Assembly: GCF_000382225.1 (NCBI RefSeq)
Contig: NZ_KB907811.1
Coordinates: 62,001 to 126,000 of the forward strand
DNA length: 64,000 nucleotides
Source of the DNA: Hymenobacter aerophilus DSM 13606
GTDB lineage: Bacteria; Bacteroidota; Bacteroidia; Cytophagales; Hymenobacteraceae
Direction of reading: 5' to 3'
Below, in pieces: positions 49,157-61,585 of this stretch (position 1 is its first letter; the number at the start of each line of letters is the position of its first letter). Position numbers and translations under genes: made by a program. The notes under the pieces are model-generated. The model did no database searches. It saw only the letters and a list, made by a program, of their open reading frames with translations, and was not told the origin of the DNA.

Positions 49157-50818
49157 TCAGGTGGCCTCGCCGGCGGTGCTGGCTATCAGGCGGGTGCTGC
49201 CGGGGGGCATGGGCGGGTGGCCGGCCACCGGGTGGTAGTGCTGGGCCAGCAGGTGCGACACATGCGGCAACTCGGGACCCTCGTGCAGCTGGCGCAAACT
49301 CACTTTGAGCTCGGCTTCCTCGCGGCCCACCCCGCGCTGGTGCTGGCGCAGATATTCCTCCCACGACTCCGACAGGAAGTACTCCATCAGCCGGTTAGGG
49401 TCGGCCAAATCGGCATACAGGCCCCAGCCGATAGCACCCTCGCGGCGGCGGATGCGGCCCAGCTGCTCCATGTAGTAGGTGAAAGCCTGCCGGTTTTCGG
49501 GGGCCACGCGGTAGGTGGTCGTGGTAATGACCGGGCCCTCGGCGGGGGCGGGCTCCTCGGCCAGCACGGGCTCGGGGCGCTGGCGGGTGGGGGTGTGGTC
49601 GAGGGCTTCGGGGGATGTCTGGAGCGAGTAGCGGCGGGCCAGCAGCAAGCTCAGCAGCAGCCAGCCCGCCGCGCCGGCCAGCGCCAGCGGCAAGCCCGCC
49701 CGCTCGGCCGCCGCGCCCCAGGCCACGCTGCCCAGGGCCATGCCGCCCTGAATGGTGAGCAGGTACAGGCTGATGGTGCGCGCCTGCACCCAGCGCGGCA
49801 CCACCGTCTGCACGCCCACGCTGAACGAGTTGAGCACCAGCATCCAAGCCATGCCCACCAGCACCAGCGCCCCGTACAGCAGCCAGGGCGCATTCACGTA
49901 ACCCAGGCCAAGCAGGCCGGCGGCAAACACGGTGGTAGCCAGCGCCACCCGGCCATCGATGCTCAGGCGGCGGTTGAGGCGCGGCAGCAGCACGGCCGCC
50001 AGCACTGCGCCCAGGCCCATGCAGGTGAGCAGCAGCGAGTAGAACGAGGTGGGCCGCATTAGCCGCTGGGCCACCACGGCTGGCATGAGCGCAAACAACG
50101 CGCTACCCCCGAACGTGAAAGCGGCCCCGCGCAGCAGAATCCGCTGGACCGGGGGCGCGAAGCGGGCGTAGCGCAGGCCGCCGCGCATGGCCATCACCAG
50201 CCGCTCGGCGGCCAGCGTGCTCACGGGCTGGGGCTCGCGCCGCCAGCTATACACCATATAGATAGTGCCCAGAAACGATAAGCCGTTGAGCAGAAACGCC
50301 GCCCCGGCCGAGAAATAGCCGATAACCAGCCCGCCCAGCGCCGGCCCCAACGCGCGCGCCAGGTTGAAGCTGACGCTGTTCAGGGCAATGGCCTGGGGCA
50401 AATCGGCGGGCGGCACTACCTCGGGCGTTACCGACTGCCACACCGGGTTATTGAGCGCCCCGCCCAACCCCAGCAGAAACGTGAGGCTCAGCAGCAGCCA
50501 CGGCGACGAGAAGCCCCCGAAGGCCATGCCCGCCAGCAGCAGCGCCACTGCCGCCATCCAGGTTTGGGTGAGGATGAGCAGCTTGCGCCGGTCGAGCAAA
50601 TCGGCCAGGGCCCCGGCGGGCAGGCTCAGCAGAAACACGGGCAGCGCCGAGGCCGTCTGGAGCAGGGCCACCAGCACGGGCGAGGTCGTCAGCTCGGTCA
50701 TCAGCCCCACGGCGCCCACGTTCTGCATCCAGGTGCCCACGTTCGACACGAACGAAGCAATCCAGAGCATCCGGAAAATCGGAGTCTTCAGCGGCGTGAA
50801 AGGCGACGAGGAAGCCAA
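49157..50818 (-). CDS. MFS exporter (MFS_3/EntS-like) with C-terminal ABM-like domain
   Basis: The 553-residue product has twelve hydrophobic segments with the MFS_3 pattern (SFVSNVGTWMQNVGAVGLM, GALADLLDRRKLL, GLGGALNNPVWQSV). After the last helix (about residue 400) it carries an extra cytoplasmic domain of about 110 residues, TTTYRVAPENRQAFTYYMEQ, RREGAIGWGLYADL and YFLSESWEEYLRQHQR. This looks like a dimeric alpha/beta-barrel (ABM) domain. MFS_3 proteins export siderophores or other small molecules; the substrate is not known. Inner membrane. Confidence 0.9.
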   Translation of the reverse strand: MASSSPFTPLKTPIFRMLWIASFVSNVGTWMQNVGAVGLMTELTTSPVLVALLQTASALPVFLLSLPAGALADLLDRRKLLILTQTWMAAVALLLAGMAFGGFSSPWLLLSLTFLLGLGGALNNPVWQSVTPEVVPPADLPQAIALNSVSFNLARALGPALGGLVIGYFSAGAAFLLNGLSFLGTIYMVYSWRREPQPVSTLAAERLVMAMRGGLRYARFAPPVQRILLRGAAFTFGGSALFALMPAVVAQRLMRPTSFYSLLLTCMGLGAVLAAVLLPRLNRRLSIDGRVALATTVFAAGLLGLGYVNAPWLLYGALVLVGMAWMLVLNSFSVGVQTVVPRWVQARTISLYLLTIQGGMALGSVAWGAAAERAGLPLALAGAAGWLLLSLLLARRYSLQTSPEALDHTPTRQRPEPVLAEEPAPAEGPVITTTTYRVAPENRQAFTYYMEQLGRIRRREGAIGWGLYADLADPNRLMEYFLSESWEEYLRQHQRGVGREEAELKVSLRQLHEGPELPHVSHLLAQHYHPVAGHPPMPPGSTRLIASTAGEAT

Positions 50819-50875
50819 GCGGGGAAGTGGTGAGTGGTGAGGTGGTGAAATGGTGAGTTGATGGGCCGGGGGCCT

Positions 50876-50978
50876 GTCATGCTGAGCGGAGCCGGAGCCG
50901 AAGCATCTCTACTGCAATAAGGGCCCAAACGTTTGGTTACTATTGCCCGCGAGATGCTTCGACTTCGCTCAGTATGAC
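50876..50978. repeat. REP-11, GCATCT-type palindrome with outer arms
   Basis: GTCATGCTGAGCGGAG and its near complement enclose CGAAGCATCTC arms. Outside it, GTGAGGTGGTGAAATGGTGA (50837) pairs with TCACCATTTCACC (51016) and following words, giving a second, larger dyad. Confidence 0.85.
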
Positions 50979-51045
50979 CCGTTCTTATTGTCCGGCCGCG
51001 CCGCCCGAACGGCAACTCACCATTTCACCATCTCACCACCTCACC

Positions 51046-53232
51046 TTACAGCCGCACCCCAATCCCCGGCCCGAACAGGAAAAACATCTTGCCCTTGTTC
51101 ACCAGGTAGCCGGCGCCCAGGTAGAGCGGGAAGGTGAGCTTGGCGTCGGAACGCGTGGGGTACACCGAGCCCAGCACCACGATGCCCAGGTCGCGGGAGG
51201 CGTTGGCGTTGGAGTTCAGGTTGAAGGCATTGAGGGCCACGAAGCCCGCGCCCACCTTGTAGGGCCGCAGCTTGTTGATTTTGTTAGGGTTGTAAAAACT
51301 CAGTTGGGCCAGCGTAGCCAGGCTGATGCCGCTGAAGGCCGTGTAGTTGTTGACTTCGCCGCCGCCGAGCTGCTTGGTGAGCAGGCCGGCCGGGAAGCTG
51401 ATGTCGATATCGAACTTCACGCGGCGCTGCAGCACCAGCTCCAGCCGTTGCGTGAAACCGGGCTCCTGGTACTGGGCCTGGGTATGCTTCACGGTGATGA
51501 TAATCTTGCTCCAGTCGTCGAGGTCGTAGCTTTTGCGGGCCGAAAGCAGGTTGTTGAGGCTGATGTTGCCCACCTGGCACTGCTTGTCCTGGTAGAAGGG
51601 GGCGCGCACCGAGCGGCCGTCGGGGCACACCACCACGTTGTCGATGGTGCGCATCTCAATCAGGTCGCCCTTGGCGTTCTGAGTCCGTATTTCGAAAGTG
51701 AGGTACTGCTTGCCGTAGAGCTGTTCGGGCGAGTCGATGGCGCCGGTGTTGAAGCTGAACACCACGTCGCGGATGGTGCGGTCGTAGAGGATGGGGCCGT
51801 TGAGGCGGGTGATGGGCCGCACGGCCTCGCCAAACGTTACGCCCACGAAATCGAGCGGGTGGGGCTTCTGGAACTCGCGCACCGCCAGCGCGTAGCCGGT
51901 GCTCTGGCCGGCGTTATCAATGGCGATGCGCTTCTTATCAATGCCCACCGGCACCTGCACCCGGTACACCACCGCCGACTCGGAGCGCACGCTCGAATCG
52001 GAGGGCACCACGCGCACATCCTCAAAATGAAAGCGGCCCCGCAGCAGCGCCACGCCTTCGAGGCGCACGTCTACGGTTTCGCCGGGGTTCACGGCGTTGG
52101 AGCTGGTCCAGTCGCCGCCGCGGTGGCGCACGCTCAGGCCGGTAATGGCGGTGGGGGGCGAGATGTTGAAGTTGGTGATGTACTTGGCCTGGTCGTTTTC
52201 CTTGATGTAGAGGTAGCTGTCGGCCTGGCGGTGGGTGTTGTACACGCGCAGCCAGCACAGCACCCGGTCGTTGGTCAGGTACTGGCGCGTGAACAGCTCG
52301 GCAATCAGCGCGCCGCCGGCTTCCTCCTGGTCTTCGATGCGGTAGGTGCGCTTGAGGTTGAAGGTGCGGCCGTTGTCGAGAATCAGCTCCACGCCCTTGC
52401 GGCGCGACTCCTCATCGAGCGTAATTTCCTTTTTATCGACGCTCAGAAAGCGCAGCCGCGAGCTTTTCACGGTGAACTCCTGGCGCAGCGGGGGCAGGGC
52501 AAAGGTTACGCGGCGGTTGCGGTCGGTGAGGAAGGGCTGCTCGGTCTGGGGCTGGAGCGTGAGCATCCGGCTGCCGGGGGCGTTGGGCAGCACGTGTAGC
52601 CGCAAAGTGCCTTTTTCGCGGTCGAGGCGGTAGTCGATGTCCTGGCCGCGGGTCCATTCGGGGCTCAGGCGGATGTTTTTCTCGTTGTTGCTGGTCAGCT
52701 CGAACACCTTTTCCTCGCCCACAAACAGCTCGGTATCGGCGGGCCGCAGCTCCAGCGTGGTGCGCGTTACGGGCAGCAGCTTCACCACCTGGGTGCGGGG
52801 CGCAAACCCGCCCGCTACGGCCGGCTGCTGAAAGGTCAGGCTCAGAAAGCGGGCGGTGGCCAGGTTGCGGAAGCGCAGCTTGGCCCGGTAATACTGCCCG
52901 CCGTCGATGGGCGTGAGCGAGTCGAGCAGCGTGAAATCGGCCGAGCGTTGCAGGTGCAGGGGGCCGGCGGCGGGGTCGAGCGAGGCCACCCGCAGCTCGG
53001 CCGCGTCGTCGCCGGGGCGGTAGTAGAAGTAGAGGTGGGGCTCGTCCTGCACCACGGCCGTGTTGCGGCTCAGGTAGAAGGTGGTGGTATCGAGGCGCAA
53101 ACCCAGCTCGCGCAGCAGCGGCGGGGCCTGCTGGGCGCGGGCGCTCAGCGGCAAACTCAGCACCAGGCTCAATACTAGCAGCAGGGCGGGCAGCAGCTGG
53201 CCCGCCCGGCGAAATCCGGACAGATGAAACAC
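51046..53232 (-). CDS. Large secreted hypothetical protein, probably outer-membrane associated
   Basis: The likely start is GTG 53232, giving 728 residues. A signal peptide follows directly (LLPALLLVLSLVLSLPLSARAQ), and a TACCTTTG promoter box lies upstream at 53284-53277, which excludes the farther ATG at 53358. The protein is beta-rich with several Ig-like-looking stretches (TTLELRPADTELFVGEEKVF) and a C-terminal part (about 600-728) with strand patterns ending FLFGPGIGVRL, like the last strands of an outer-membrane barrel. No family is recognised; size and layout suit a cell-surface or secretion-related protein. Confidence 0.75.
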   Translation of the reverse strand: MFHLSGFRRAGQLLPALLLVLSLVLSLPLSARAQQAPPLLRELGLRLDTTTFYLSRNTAVVQDEPHLYFYYRPGDDAAELRVASLDPAAGPLHLQRSADFTLLDSLTPIDGGQYYRAKLRFRNLATARFLSLTFQQPAVAGGFAPRTQVVKLLPVTRTTLELRPADTELFVGEEKVFELTSNNEKNIRLSPEWTRGQDIDYRLDREKGTLRLHVLPNAPGSRMLTLQPQTEQPFLTDRNRRVTFALPPLRQEFTVKSSRLRFLSVDKKEITLDEESRRKGVELILDNGRTFNLKRTYRIEDQEEAGGALIAELFTRQYLTNDRVLCWLRVYNTHRQADSYLYIKENDQAKYITNFNISPPTAITGLSVRHRGGDWTSSNAVNPGETVDVRLEGVALLRGRFHFEDVRVVPSDSSVRSESAVVYRVQVPVGIDKKRIAIDNAGQSTGYALAVREFQKPHPLDFVGVTFGEAVRPITRLNGPILYDRTIRDVVFSFNTGAIDSPEQLYGKQYLTFEIRTQNAKGDLIEMRTIDNVVVCPDGRSVRAPFYQDKQCQVGNISLNNLLSARKSYDLDDWSKIIITVKHTQAQYQEPGFTQRLELVLQRRVKFDIDISFPAGLLTKQLGGGEVNNYTAFSGISLATLAQLSFYNPNKINKLRPYKVGAGFVALNAFNLNSNANASRDLGIVVLGSVYPTRSDAKLTFPLYLGAGYLVNKGKMFFLFGPGIGVRL

Positions 53233-53276
53233 GGCAACAACGGAAAAAGCGGCTCCCGACCCACCGGCAGCCAGTG

Positions 53277-53284
53277 CAAAGGTA
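53277..53284 (-). promoter_or_regulatory. Consensus -7 box for the large secreted protein
   Basis: TACCTTTG on the minus strand lies 45 bp before GTG 53232 and downstream of the ATG at 53358, so it decides between the two starts. Confidence 0.55.
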
Positions 53285-53356
53285 GGCCCCCGGGCCAAGC
53301 AGTTGCACGACGCTGCCTTTTTTAACTGCAAAACCGGCGCAGCGGGCCCGAAAAAC

Positions 53357-53391
53357 AAAAAGGCTTCCCGCGCAGTGCGGAAAGCCTTTTT
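53357..53391 (-). terminator. Terminator of tRNA-Glu copy 1
   Basis: AAAAAGGCTTCCCGC and GCGGAAAGCCTTTTT pair with one mismatch, directly after the tRNA on the minus strand. Confidence 0.8.
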
Positions 53392-53401
53392 AGCGTTGAA
53401 G

Positions 53402-53473
53402 TAGTCCGTAGGGGAATCGAACCCCTGTTGGTAGAATGAAAATCTACTGTCCTAACCCCTAGACGAACGGACC
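53402..53473 (-). tRNA. tRNA-Glu(TTC), copy 1
   Basis: On the minus strand the acceptor arms GGTCCGT/ACGGACT, anticodon stem GTAGA/TCTAC with loop TTTTCAT (anticodon TTC), and T arm GGGGTTCGATTCCCC are complete. It is identical in sequence to the copy at 58119-58190. Confidence 0.95.
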
Positions 53474-53739
53474 AGATACCAGCGGAAGCGTTTTTCCGTG
53501 TTGGTGGTGCAAAGATACGGGCCAAATACTACGGGGCAAGTGCGGCCCGCAAAAAAAGCGGCAAAAGCCGATAAGTGATACAGAATCAGCCGGATTATTT
53601 TGCGCTGAGTGGCCCTGGCGGCCCCCCGGCGGGGGCGGGCTGGTAACTTGCACCGGCCCGAAACGGTAAACGGAAGGGGCCGGCCGCCGGGCCGGCGGCG
53701 TTACACGCTCTTTCCCCCTGATCTTTTTTGCCCCGATTT

Positions 53740-55524
53740 ATGATGAAGCATACCTATGATATGGGCCTGATTGGCAACTGCGCCTTTCTGGGCCTGATTG
53801 GCACCGACACGGCCGTGCGCTGGCTTTGCTGGCCCCGCTTCGACAGCAGCTTCGTGTTCGGCTCGCTGCTCGACGAGCAGAAGGGCGGCGAGTTCAGCAT
53901 CCGGCCCGCAACGGAGGGCGGCTTCGAAAGCCGGCAGTACTACGCCGCCAACACCAACGTGCTCGTGACCGAAATCAGCACCGCCGAAGGCCGCTACCGT
54001 GTCACCGACTTTGCCCCGCGCTTTTCGCAGTACGAGCGGTACTACAAGCCGCTGATGTTTATCCGGAAGGTGGAGCCGCTGGAGGGCACGCCGCGGGTGC
54101 GGGTGGCCTGCCGGCCGGTGGCGGCCTACGGCGAGCAGCAACTCAGCCGCCGCCGCAGCTCCAACCACATTGCGTTTCTGGGCATGGAAGAGGAAATCCG
54201 CCTCACCACCAACCTGCCCCTGACCTACGTGCTCGACGAGGAAGCCTTTGGCCTCAACGAAACCAAATACCTGGTGCTCACCTACGGCGCCCCGCTCGAA
54301 GCGCCGCTGGAAAGCACCTGTGAGCGGTTTCTGCAAAGTACGCTCGGCTACTGGCGGCAGTGGGTGAAGAGCACCAGCATCAGCAACTTCCACCAGCCGG
54401 CCGTCATCCGCTCGGCGCTGGCCCTCAAAATGCACCAGTACGAAGACACCGGGGCCATTATTGCGGCCAGCACCACCAGCCTGCCCGAAGCGCCCGGCAG
54501 CACCCGCAACTGGGACTACCGCTACTGCTGGATGCGCGACACGTTCTACACGCTCACGGCCTTCAACAACATCGGCCACTTCGAGGAGCTGGAGCGCTAT
54601 TTCCACTACATCGCCAACATTTCGAGCAGCATCCAGGACAAGTACCAGCCGCTGTATGGCATCAGCGGCACTTCGCAGCTCACCGAGCAGGAGCTGCCGC
54701 TGGCCGGCTACCTGGGCAACCAGCCCGTGCGCATCGGCAACGACGCCTACACCCACATCCAGAACGACGTGTACGGGCAGGTGCTGGTGGCGCTGCTGCC
54801 GCTGTACGTGGATGCGCGCTTCGTGAACCCCGAGCACCGCAACCCCGAAAAGCTAGTGTACGAGGCCCTGCGGCTGATTGAAACCACCATGGACCAGCCC
54901 GACGCCGGCCTCTGGGAGTTCCGCAACCTGGCCCAGCGCCACTGCTACACCTACCTGTTCCACTGGGCCGGCAGCCACGCCGCCTGCCACGTAGCGCGGG
55001 CGCTGGGCAACGCCGATATGGAGGCGCTGGCTTCGCGGCTCATGCAGGCCGCCGCCGACCGTATCGAGCAGTGCTACAGCCAGGAGCAGCAGGCCTATAC
55101 CAACGCCATCGGCTCGCCCCACCTCGATGCCAGCACCATTCAGCTGATCATGATGGGCTACCTCGACCCGGCTTCCGAGCGGGCCGCCCGCCACCTCGAA
55201 GCCCTGGAGCGCGCCCTGAAAACGCCCGAAGGCCTATTCTACCGCTACCGCCACCCCGACGATTTCGGCACCCCCGAAACCACGTTCCTCATCTGCTCCT
55301 TCTGGTACGTGGAGGCGCTGGCCTGCGTGGGCCGGGTGCAGGAGGCCATTGCCGAGTTCGAGCACCTGCTCAACTACACCAACCACCTGGGCCTGCTGAG
55401 CGAAGATGTGGACGCCAAAACCGGCTCGCAGTGGGGCAACTTCCCCCAGGCCTACAGCCACGTGGGCCTCGTCAACGCCGCCTTCCGCATCGCCAAAAAG
55501 CTTGATAACCCGAGTTTTTTGTAG
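53740..55524 (+). CDS. GH15 family glycoside hydrolase (glucoamylase/trehalase type)
   Basis: The 594-residue product starts at ATG 53740 (a second ATG follows directly). It has the N-terminal beta domain of GH15 (LIGTDTAVRWLCWPRFDSSFVFGSLLD), then the (alpha/alpha)6 barrel with NWDYRYCWMRD (257-267), general acid Glu393 in PDAGLWEFR, and general base Glu555 in LLSEDVDAKTG. No signal peptide, so cytoplasmic. It faces the trehalose synthase/phosphatase gene, and GH15 trehalases are known, so trehalose is the most likely substrate; glucan or maltose hydrolysis remains possible. Confidence 0.9.
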   Translation: MMKHTYDMGLIGNCAFLGLIGTDTAVRWLCWPRFDSSFVFGSLLDEQKGGEFSIRPATEGGFESRQYYAANTNVLVTEISTAEGRYRVTDFAPRFSQYERYYKPLMFIRKVEPLEGTPRVRVACRPVAAYGEQQLSRRRSSNHIAFLGMEEEIRLTTNLPLTYVLDEEAFGLNETKYLVLTYGAPLEAPLESTCERFLQSTLGYWRQWVKSTSISNFHQPAVIRSALALKMHQYEDTGAIIAASTTSLPEAPGSTRNWDYRYCWMRDTFYTLTAFNNIGHFEELERYFHYIANISSSIQDKYQPLYGISGTSQLTEQELPLAGYLGNQPVRIGNDAYTHIQNDVYGQVLVALLPLYVDARFVNPEHRNPEKLVYEALRLIETTMDQPDAGLWEFRNLAQRHCYTYLFHWAGSHAACHVARALGNADMEALASRLMQAAADRIEQCYSQEQQAYTNAIGSPHLDASTIQLIMMGYLDPASERAARHLEALERALKTPEGLFYRYRHPDDFGTPETTFLICSFWYVEALACVGRVQEAIAEFEHLLNYTNHLGLLSEDVDAKTGSQWGNFPQAYSHVGLVNAAFRIAKKLDNPSFL

Positions 55525-55550
55525 GGTTTAGGTGTTAGGGCTTAGAAAAA

Positions 55551-55686
55551 GAACGTCATTCTGAGCGGAGGCGTAAGCCGTAGTCGAAGAATCTCGCGTG
55601 CCAAAGTAATTCCTAACGTCAGGAGTTAGCACTGCAGTAGAGATTCTTCGACTACGGCTTGCGCCTCCGCTCAGAATGACGTTCTT
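55551..55686. repeat. REP-12, GAATCT-type palindrome with outer arms
   Basis: AACGTCATTCTGAGCGGAGG and its complement enclose long arms (GTAAGCCGTAGTCGAAGAATCTC). Flanking words GGGTTTAGGTGTTAGGG (55524) and CCCTAACACCTAACACC (55694) extend the dyad to about 195 bp. It lies between the convergent GH15 and OtsA-OtsB genes. Confidence 0.92.
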
Positions 55687-55724
55687 TTTCTAAACCCTAA
55701 CACCTAACACCTAAACCCTAACAC

Positions 55725-57902
<2,178 letters not shown>

Positions 57903-58055
57903 CTGGTTAAAGCGAGTAGGTCTACCCCTTACGTTACGGCCAAAAAGCCCAAAAGATGAGTAGGACGTTTACTCGTTTCTGCTACCGGGCCTCCTGTACT
58001 ACTGAAGCGTGCCGGCGTTTTATGGTGGAGTGCCGGCGGTGGTCGGGAAAGCGAA

Positions 58056-58088
58056 AAACCCCGCTCCGAATAGTTCGGAGCGGGGTTT
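58056..58088 (-). terminator. Terminator of tRNA-Glu copy 2
   Basis: AAACCCCGCTCCGAA (58056-58070) and TTCGGAGCGGGGTTT (58074-58088) pair perfectly with a 3-nt loop. Confidence 0.85.
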
Positions 58089-58118
58089 CAGGTAAAAGCC
58101 AAAGCGCGGGGCCGGGAG

Positions 58119-58190
58119 TAGTCCGTAGGGGAATCGAACCCCTGTTGGTAGAATGAAAATCTACTGTCCTAACCCCTAGACGAACGGACC
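58119..58190 (-). tRNA. tRNA-Glu(TTC), copy 2
   Basis: Identical to the copy at 53402-53473 over the whole 72 bp, including the TTTTCAT anticodon loop. The flanks and terminators of the two copies differ. Confidence 0.95.
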
Positions 58191-58345
58191 AGATAAAGGC
58201 GACCCTGCTGCGTTTTGGTGCTGCAAAGATAGGGGGGCAATTGAGCGGTGCAAGGCCCGGACTCGAAAAAAAGGGGCCGTACGCCCCAAATAGCTTGATT
58301 TTCAACTTGAAAAATTTTTGGAGCCGCCAGCCAACGGCCGGATAG

Positions 58346-59458
<1,113 letters not shown>

Positions 59459-59520
59459 ATTTTAAGCTGTCAGCTGAGAGCTTTTAGCTGTTAGCTTGAC
59501 GTGCTAAAAGAACCATTTAT

Positions 59521-59621
59521 AGAACGTCATTCAGAGCGAAGCGAAGAATCTCGTGTGCAGTCGTTGGAGAATACCCAATGATTGCATGCGAGATTCTTCG
59601 CTTCGCTCTGAATGACGTTCT
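59521..59621. repeat. REP-13, GAATCT-type palindrome
   Basis: AGAACGTCATTCAGAGCG and its complement flank AAGCGAAGAATCTCG arms. Outside are AGCTGTTAGCTT-like words on the left (59486) and GCTAACCGCTAAAGCTCTCA on the right (59654), which pair loosely. Confidence 0.92.
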
Positions 59622-59692
59622 TTTGTTGTCAGCTTATGCTTCTCCTACGGAAAGCTAACCGCTAAAGCTCTCAGCTAACAGTTCCCAAAAAC

Positions 59693-60562
59693 ATGCGTCT
59701 CTGCTTTATTCTCAATCCGACCTCGGGCACCAACCGGAGCCAGAACGTGGCGGCGCTGCTAACCGAGCACGCCACGGCGGCCGGGGTCGAGTTCGAGATA
59801 AAGCCCACCGAGTACGCCGGCCACGCCGAGCAGCTGGCCCGCGAGGCCGCCGCGGCCGGCTGCCGGGTGGTGGTGGCCGTGGGCGGCGACGGCACCGTGA
59901 ACGAGGTGGCCCGGGGCCTGCTGGGCACCGGCGCGGCGCTGGGCATTGTGCCCCGCGGCTCGGGCAACGGCCTGGCCCGCCACCTGCATCTGCCGCTCGA
60001 TTTGCCCGCCGCCGTGCGCCGCGCCTGCCGCCCCACCTTTCAGCGCATCGATGCCGGCCGCATCAACGGGCACTGGTTTTTCTGCACCGCCGGGCTGGGG
60101 TTTGATGCCCACGTGAGCCGCAAGTTTGCCCAGGCCGGCACCCGCGGGCTGGCCACCTACGTGAAAGTCGCCCTGCGCGAGTACCGCCACTACCGCCCCA
60201 CGGCCGTGCAGCTGACGCTGGAAAACGAGGCCGTGCGCGACACCAACTGCTATGTGCTGGCCTTCGCCAACGCCGCCCAGTACGGCAACAACGCCTACAT
60301 CGCGCCCCGCGCCAACATCCAGGACGGCCTGCTGGACCTGTGCCTGATTGACAGGCTTCCGTTCTGGCGGGCCATTCGGGTAGGGGTGGGGCTGGCCCTG
60401 GGCACGCTGCCTACCTCGGGCGGAGCTCAGTTCCACCGCAGCCAGCACATCCGCGTGCAGGCCGCCGCCCCTTTAGGTTTCCACGTCGATGGCGACTATG
60501 TGGCCGACGCCACCGACTTTGAGGTGCTGCTGGAGCCGCTGGCGCTGGAAGTGGCAGTGTAG
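59693..60562 (+). CDS. Diacylglycerol/lipid kinase family protein (DgkB/YegS type)
   Basis: The 289-residue product opens LCFILNPTSGTN and has the nucleotide motif GGDGTVNEV (64-72) and GSGNGLAR (89-96), the two signatures of the DAGK catalytic domain. The C-terminal beta-sandwich follows (DAGRINGHWFFCTAGLGFDA, FHVDGDYV). It phosphorylates a lipid such as diacylglycerol, or a sphingoid base as in some Bacteroidota; the substrate is not evident. Peripheral to the inner membrane. Confidence 0.92.
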   Translation: MRLCFILNPTSGTNRSQNVAALLTEHATAAGVEFEIKPTEYAGHAEQLAREAAAAGCRVVVAVGGDGTVNEVARGLLGTGAALGIVPRGSGNGLARHLHLPLDLPAAVRRACRPTFQRIDAGRINGHWFFCTAGLGFDAHVSRKFAQAGTRGLATYVKVALREYRHYRPTAVQLTLENEAVRDTNCYVLAFANAAQYGNNAYIAPRANIQDGLLDLCLIDRLPFWRAIRVGVGLALGTLPTSGGAQFHRSQHIRVQAAAPLGFHVDGDYVADATDFEVLLEPLALEVAV

Positions 60563-60598
60563 CGCAGGAGGAGTGACTCGGTGAATGCGTGAATTTGG

Positions 60599-60689
60599 CT
60601 GTCATCCTGAGCGGAGCGAAGGACTTATACAGAGGCTAACATCAGACTATACCTTCTGTATAGGTCCTTCGCTCCGCTCAGGATGACAG
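60599..60689. repeat. REP-14, GGACCTATACAG-type palindrome
   Basis: CTGTCATCCTGAGCGGAGCG and its complement enclose AAGGACTTATACAGA/TCTGTATAGGTCCTT arms. It directly abuts the -7 box of the SUI1 gene. Confidence 0.94.
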
Positions 60690-60697
60690 TATCTTTG
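60690..60697 (+). promoter_or_regulatory. Consensus -7 box for the SUI1 gene
   Basis: TATCTTTG begins at the base after REP-14 ends, so the -33 region would fall inside the palindrome arm. ATG 60722 is 24 bp downstream. Confidence 0.55.
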
Positions 60698-60721
60698 CTT
60701 CTCGTATCTCCATTCTCACTT

Positions 60722-61054
60722 ATGAAAAACAACCGGCAGGGCGTGGTGTACTCCACCAACCCCGATTTCAGCTACAACGAGCCCGGCAACGAAACGGCCG
60801 CCACGCTGCCGCCCCAGCAGCAGCAGCTGCGCGTGCAGCTCGATAAAAAAGCCCGCGGGGGCAAGCAGGTAACGCTGATAACCGGCTTCGTGGGCCAGGA
60901 AGGCGACTTGCAGGAGCTGGGCAAGCTGCTCAAGAGCCGTTGCGGCGTGGGCGGCAGCGCCAAAGACGGCGAAATCCTCATCCAGGGCGACTTCCGCGAC
61001 AAAGTGCTGGCCCTCCTGCTGGAGAAGGGCTACAAGGCGAAACGCAGCGGCTAA
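60722..61054 (+). CDS. SUI1-type translation factor (YciH-like)
   Basis: The 110-residue product starting at ATG 60722 has a short flexible N-terminus and then the SUI1/eIF1 domain: [50 protein letters not shown] and [11 protein letters not shown]. Bacterial members affect start-site fidelity on the small ribosomal subunit, though the role is less defined than that of eIF1. The gene is preceded by a REP palindrome that overlaps its promoter region. Confidence 0.93.
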   Translation: MKNNRQGVVYSTNPDFSYNEPGNETAATLPPQQQQLRVQLDKKARGGKQVTLITGFVGQEGDLQELGKLLKSRCGVGGSAKDGEILIQGDFRDKVLALLLEKGYKAKRSG

Positions 61055-61128
61055 AAAAGCTGCCCGAGACCAACCATGCCGCCCGCCACGGCCGTACACT
61101 TTGTTTTTCTCCATCTTGCCCGCTACCG

Positions 61129-61545
61129 ATGGCTGACACTGTACTTCCGAACGTTTCCAACGCGTACACCCAGGTCGAAGACGCGGTGGTGCACATTGTG
61201 CTGTGGCTGAAGCTGGGGGCCGAAGCCATCGGTGCCGGCATCATTGTGCTGGGTATTATCCTGGCGGGCGTGCTGTTTGCCAAAGCCCTGCTCCGGCGCC
61301 AGACGGCCGATTTCAACGCCATTCGGCTTACGCTGGCCCGCTACCTCGCGCTGGCGCTGGAGTTTCAGCTCGGGGCCGATATCCTGTCTACCACCATCGC
61401 CCCAAGTTGGGAGCAGATCGGCAAGCTCGGCGCCATTGCCGTCATCCGAACCGCCCTCAACTTCTTCCTCTCCCGCGAGATGAAGGACGAGCACCGCACC
61501 GCCGCCGAGCACCACATTCAGCGCAAAGCTCACCAGCAGGAGTAG
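61129..61545 (+). CDS. DUF1622 membrane protein
   Basis: The 138-residue product starts at ATG 61129. It has a membrane helix at about 28-50 (LGAEAIGAGIIVLGIILAGVLF) and two more hydrophobic parts (about 63-82 and 95-115). RLTLARYLALALEFQLGADILSTTIAPSWEQIGKLGAIAVIRTALNFFL is typical of DUF1622. An inner-membrane protein of unknown role. It lies 74 bp after the SUI1 gene on the same strand and may be cotranscribed. Confidence 0.9.
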   Translation: MADTVLPNVSNAYTQVEDAVVHIVLWLKLGAEAIGAGIIVLGIILAGVLFAKALLRRQTADFNAIRLTLARYLALALEFQLGADILSTTIAPSWEQIGKLGAIAVIRTALNFFLSREMKDEHRTAAEHHIQRKAHQQE

Positions 61546-61585
61546 GGTTTTTTTGGTGATGGAGGTATGAGGTGATAAGGGGAGT

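Noticed and set aside
53233..53358. ATG 53358 as the start of the large secreted protein
   Set aside because: It lies upstream of a TACCTTTG promoter box and would bury the signal peptide about 50 residues in; GTG 53232 fits both.
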